This document shows positions 61,724 to 64,000 of a DNA stretch of 64,000 nucleotides, one piece after another; the first letter of the stretch is position 1; each line of letters starts with the position of its first letter. The DNA comes from Brassica napus. Its lineage: Eukaryota > Streptophyta > Magnoliopsida > Brassicales > Brassicaceae. The notes beneath the pieces were generated by a model that saw nothing but the letters and a program-made list of their open reading frames with translations, did not search any database and had not been told where the DNA came from. The stretch is taken from the NCBI RefSeq assembly GCF_020379485.1, contig NC_063452.1:11387065-11451064 (forward strand), given 5' to 3'. Made by a program: the position numbers and the translations under genes.

Positions 61724-63015
61724 TCTAATCTATTAAAAGGGAATTAGATTTTGTACTTAACCCTTAGTTTTACTCAATAATTACTTTCTTATGTCACTGA
61801 TATTAAACAAAGAGTTTTGACTTTTAATTAAATACATAATTTTCCTTATTAATAAACTTTAAAAATACTAAACTAATTCATCTTCCGTTCACATATAGTT
61901 CTATACAATTAATAAAAAACAGCGTTTTACCTTATTATTAAACCATACAATTAGAAACCGATACTAAACCAAACTATTAAAAATCATCAAATTAGATGAG
62001 CTGGTTTCCTACATATGCTGAGAAGACCATTGATAAAACATTGTATTAAATTGTGATAGTACCTTCTCCCTGTATTACATCGCATCTTCATCTTAATAAC
62101 ACCACATGTTTTCTCGGTCTGGAAAATCAAAACACTTATATTAGATAGAACAAATCCATGTAATTGATTAAGAAAGATTGAAAATTATATTCTTACGATC
62201 ATAATATATATTATGTTTTATACAAATTAAAAAAAAAATTCAACATCAAAAACAATAAGATAATATCGGTAGAATTTATTTTGTTTAAAATTAAAACTAA
62301 TCATTTATTAATTTCCTAAAAGAATGACCTTCCTAAATCTATTCCTATATTTTAGCAAATCTTTGTAACAATCACGATATCAAATCATTCACATAACTAG
62401 CACAAGATTTTTTTAGGTTTATTATCTTGCAAATCACGTTTAAAATTATATCATTTAACCGGACTAACCTGTTTATTATTTTATGGGCTTGGTCCATTAA
62501 AATATAATTAAAGCATAATCCACATATATTGTGATGAAAATAAAGTTTTAAAATTGTAATTAAGTTTTGGCCCATTTTAACAAATTAATTACCAAAAAGT
62601 TATTTTTTTATTTGTCATGTTGTTAATATAATACATATCGTTTATATATCAACCCATCTATTTATAATTTACATAAGATGCTTTATTTTGAAGATTTTGA
62701 ATTATAAATTTACATAAATATATAATTACATTATAAATAGGATAATGTAGTTAAGTATTACTAATTGACAAATATCTTATATAATAAATCGTTTTGATTT
62801 TTCTAATATCACATCACGATATAAACAATCAACAACAAATTTAGAAACAATTACTTTTTCATGTTGGGTTTAATCTTGGTAATAAAATGAACCGAGCTTT
62901 CTTTTGGGTTTACATCAATCTAAAATCTCAAAAAGATATGAAACAGTAACATCAATGTTTAACATCTATTAAGTTTGAACATATATCCGCGCGGACGCGC
63001 GGGTTCAAAATCTAG
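61724..63015 (+). mobile_element. Non-autonomous Helitron (1,292 bp)
   Basis: Begins A|TCTAATCTATTAAAAGGG and ends with a perfect hairpin CCGCGCG-GA-CGCGCGG followed by TCTAG|T. Size and termini resemble the element at 27923-29201. No gene inside. Confidence 0.82.
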
Positions 63016-63207
63016 TTTCAATTATATTACAAGACACTTTGTGCTTGAGACACACTTTTCTTTGTCGAAAAGACTCTTGTATCTCTTCTTTTGATTCTAC
63101 TTTATTATTTTTCTTATTATGTTTTATGTTATTATTTACTTTCATCTCAAGTTCTAAAATATATTAAACAAAAATAATTGTCATAAAAAATTATATATAA
63201 AATTCGT

Positions 63208-63226
63208 TTTTTTAAGATCCATTTTC

Positions 63227-63258
<32 letters not shown>

Positions 63259-64000
63259 TATAAGCAAAATTAAATGTGGACGTAGACACCAAAGCTAGGA
63301 TAATAGAATTATAGACTAGCCGTGGACATGAACGTTTTAACACAAAGATCATTGGTTGATACCTTTAGAAGTTGTTCTTCGCCATAATATCTGGGAAAGG
63401 GAAATCCACATAACCACGTTTCGACCGTTACTCCCATTGTCACCGTCACCGCACCACCACCACGATCGAGTTTTGGTTCCAATTCGCTAAAGGTCTCATC
63501 TTTTGATCCACCGTACACCTATCTACTGGAGACTTCCCCCGTGATCACATCCAATCCAACGCAACTAGCTCTTGATCTCTGATAAGACAACTCGATAAGA
63601 GTTTCCTTATCCATTAGAGATTGATCGAGCTGTCTTATCGGAGACTGAGAGCTAGTTGCGTTGGATTGGATGTGGTCACGGGGGAAGTCTCTAGTAGATA
63701 GGTATACAGCGGATCAAAAGATGAGACCTTTAGCGAGTTGGAACGGGAACTCGATCGTGGTGGTGGCGTCGGCGGTGACGGTGGGAGTAACAGTGAAAAC
63801 ATGGTTATGTGGATTTCCTTTCCGAGAGATTATGGCAAAGAACAACTCTTAAAGGTATCAACCAATGAATCTTGTGCTAAAATGTTCATGTCCACGACTG
63901 GTCTATAATTCTACTATCCACGATTTGATGTCCACGTCGACATTTAATTTTGTTTATACGTTAATATAATATATACATATATGAAAAAGAATCTTAAAAG
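63208..64000. repeat. Large inverted repeat (hairpin locus), ~380-bp arms
   Basis: Left arm 63208-63596 and right arm 63624 to the window end are inverted copies with a 27-bp loop. Similarity by eye is in the 80s to low 90s percent, with small indels mainly in the AT-rich outer part. The inner ~270 bp are GC-balanced and contain a partly open frame in both arms (plus 63661-63852; minus 63309-63518) sharing TVTVGVTVKTWLCGFPF-like text (V/M and K/E differences). The outer parts are TA-rich. If transcribed it would form long double-stranded RNA. Origin could be a foldback element or an inverted duplication of a gene fragment. I do not recognise the coding text. The right arm may extend past the window. 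Confidence 0.88.

Overview
This is a piece of plant nuclear genome. It has AT-rich intergenic DNA, intron-rich genes with GT-AG splice sites, and dense Helitrons, LTR retrotransposons, a CACTA transposon and a LINE. The low-copy genes, in order, look like ROH1, MDAR6, a heavy-metal-associated (HMA-like) protein, ISPF, a PINX1-like G-patch protein and SPO11-2. From memory this is the order of Arabidopsis thaliana genes AT1G63930 to AT1G63990, and the repeat families are of Brassicaceae type. The window is therefore most likely from a Brassica, Raphanus or close relative, in a block collinear with Arabidopsis chromosome 1. I found no tRNA or rRNA gene and no CRISPR.

Layout. 1-4289: stacked non-autonomous Helitrons, one with an internal 281-bp duplication, plus a GA microsatellite. 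4290-12597: a chromodomain Ty3/gypsy element with decayed gag and pol, inserted into one of those Helitrons (remainder at 12598-13601); its 5' LTR lacks the first ~1.07 kb, promoter included. 13968-15206: single-exon ROH1. 16299-23062: an Athila-type gypsy element on the minus strand with a 5-bp target duplication and all of pol deleted. 23328-25044: a pseudogene joining an RPA70-like N-terminus to a nearly full CLPR2 copy with its introns. 25253-27600: a duplicated noncoding unit, one copy interrupted by a PIF/Harbinger-like MITE. 27923-30526: Helitron ends.

31455-43404 is the gene island. MDAR6 (+, 17 exons) has two in-frame start codons suited to organelle dual targeting. It is followed by the HMA-like gene (+), ISPF (-), the G-patch gene (+, head-to-head with ISPF over 310 bp) and SPO11-2 (-, tail-to-tail with the G-patch gene). 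All five reconstruct as complete reading frames. They act separately in ascorbate recycling, a probable prenylated membrane protein, plastid isoprenoid synthesis, probable nucleolar RNA processing and meiotic double-strand breaks.

44594-55429 looks like a minus-strand Helitron holding an 8,055-bp CACTA transposon (45359-53413, TSD AAC). Its TNP2-like transposase is open over four exons (1,143 aa), while its second gene has a one-base frameshift. 55699-60965 is a dead LINE. After a further Helitron (61724-63015) the window ends in a very large inverted repeat (arms ~380 bp, loop 27 bp, 63208-64000) that would fold into one long hairpin RNA if transcribed. I regard this hairpin locus, the RPA/CLPR2 chimera and the intact CACTA transposase as the parts most worth following up.
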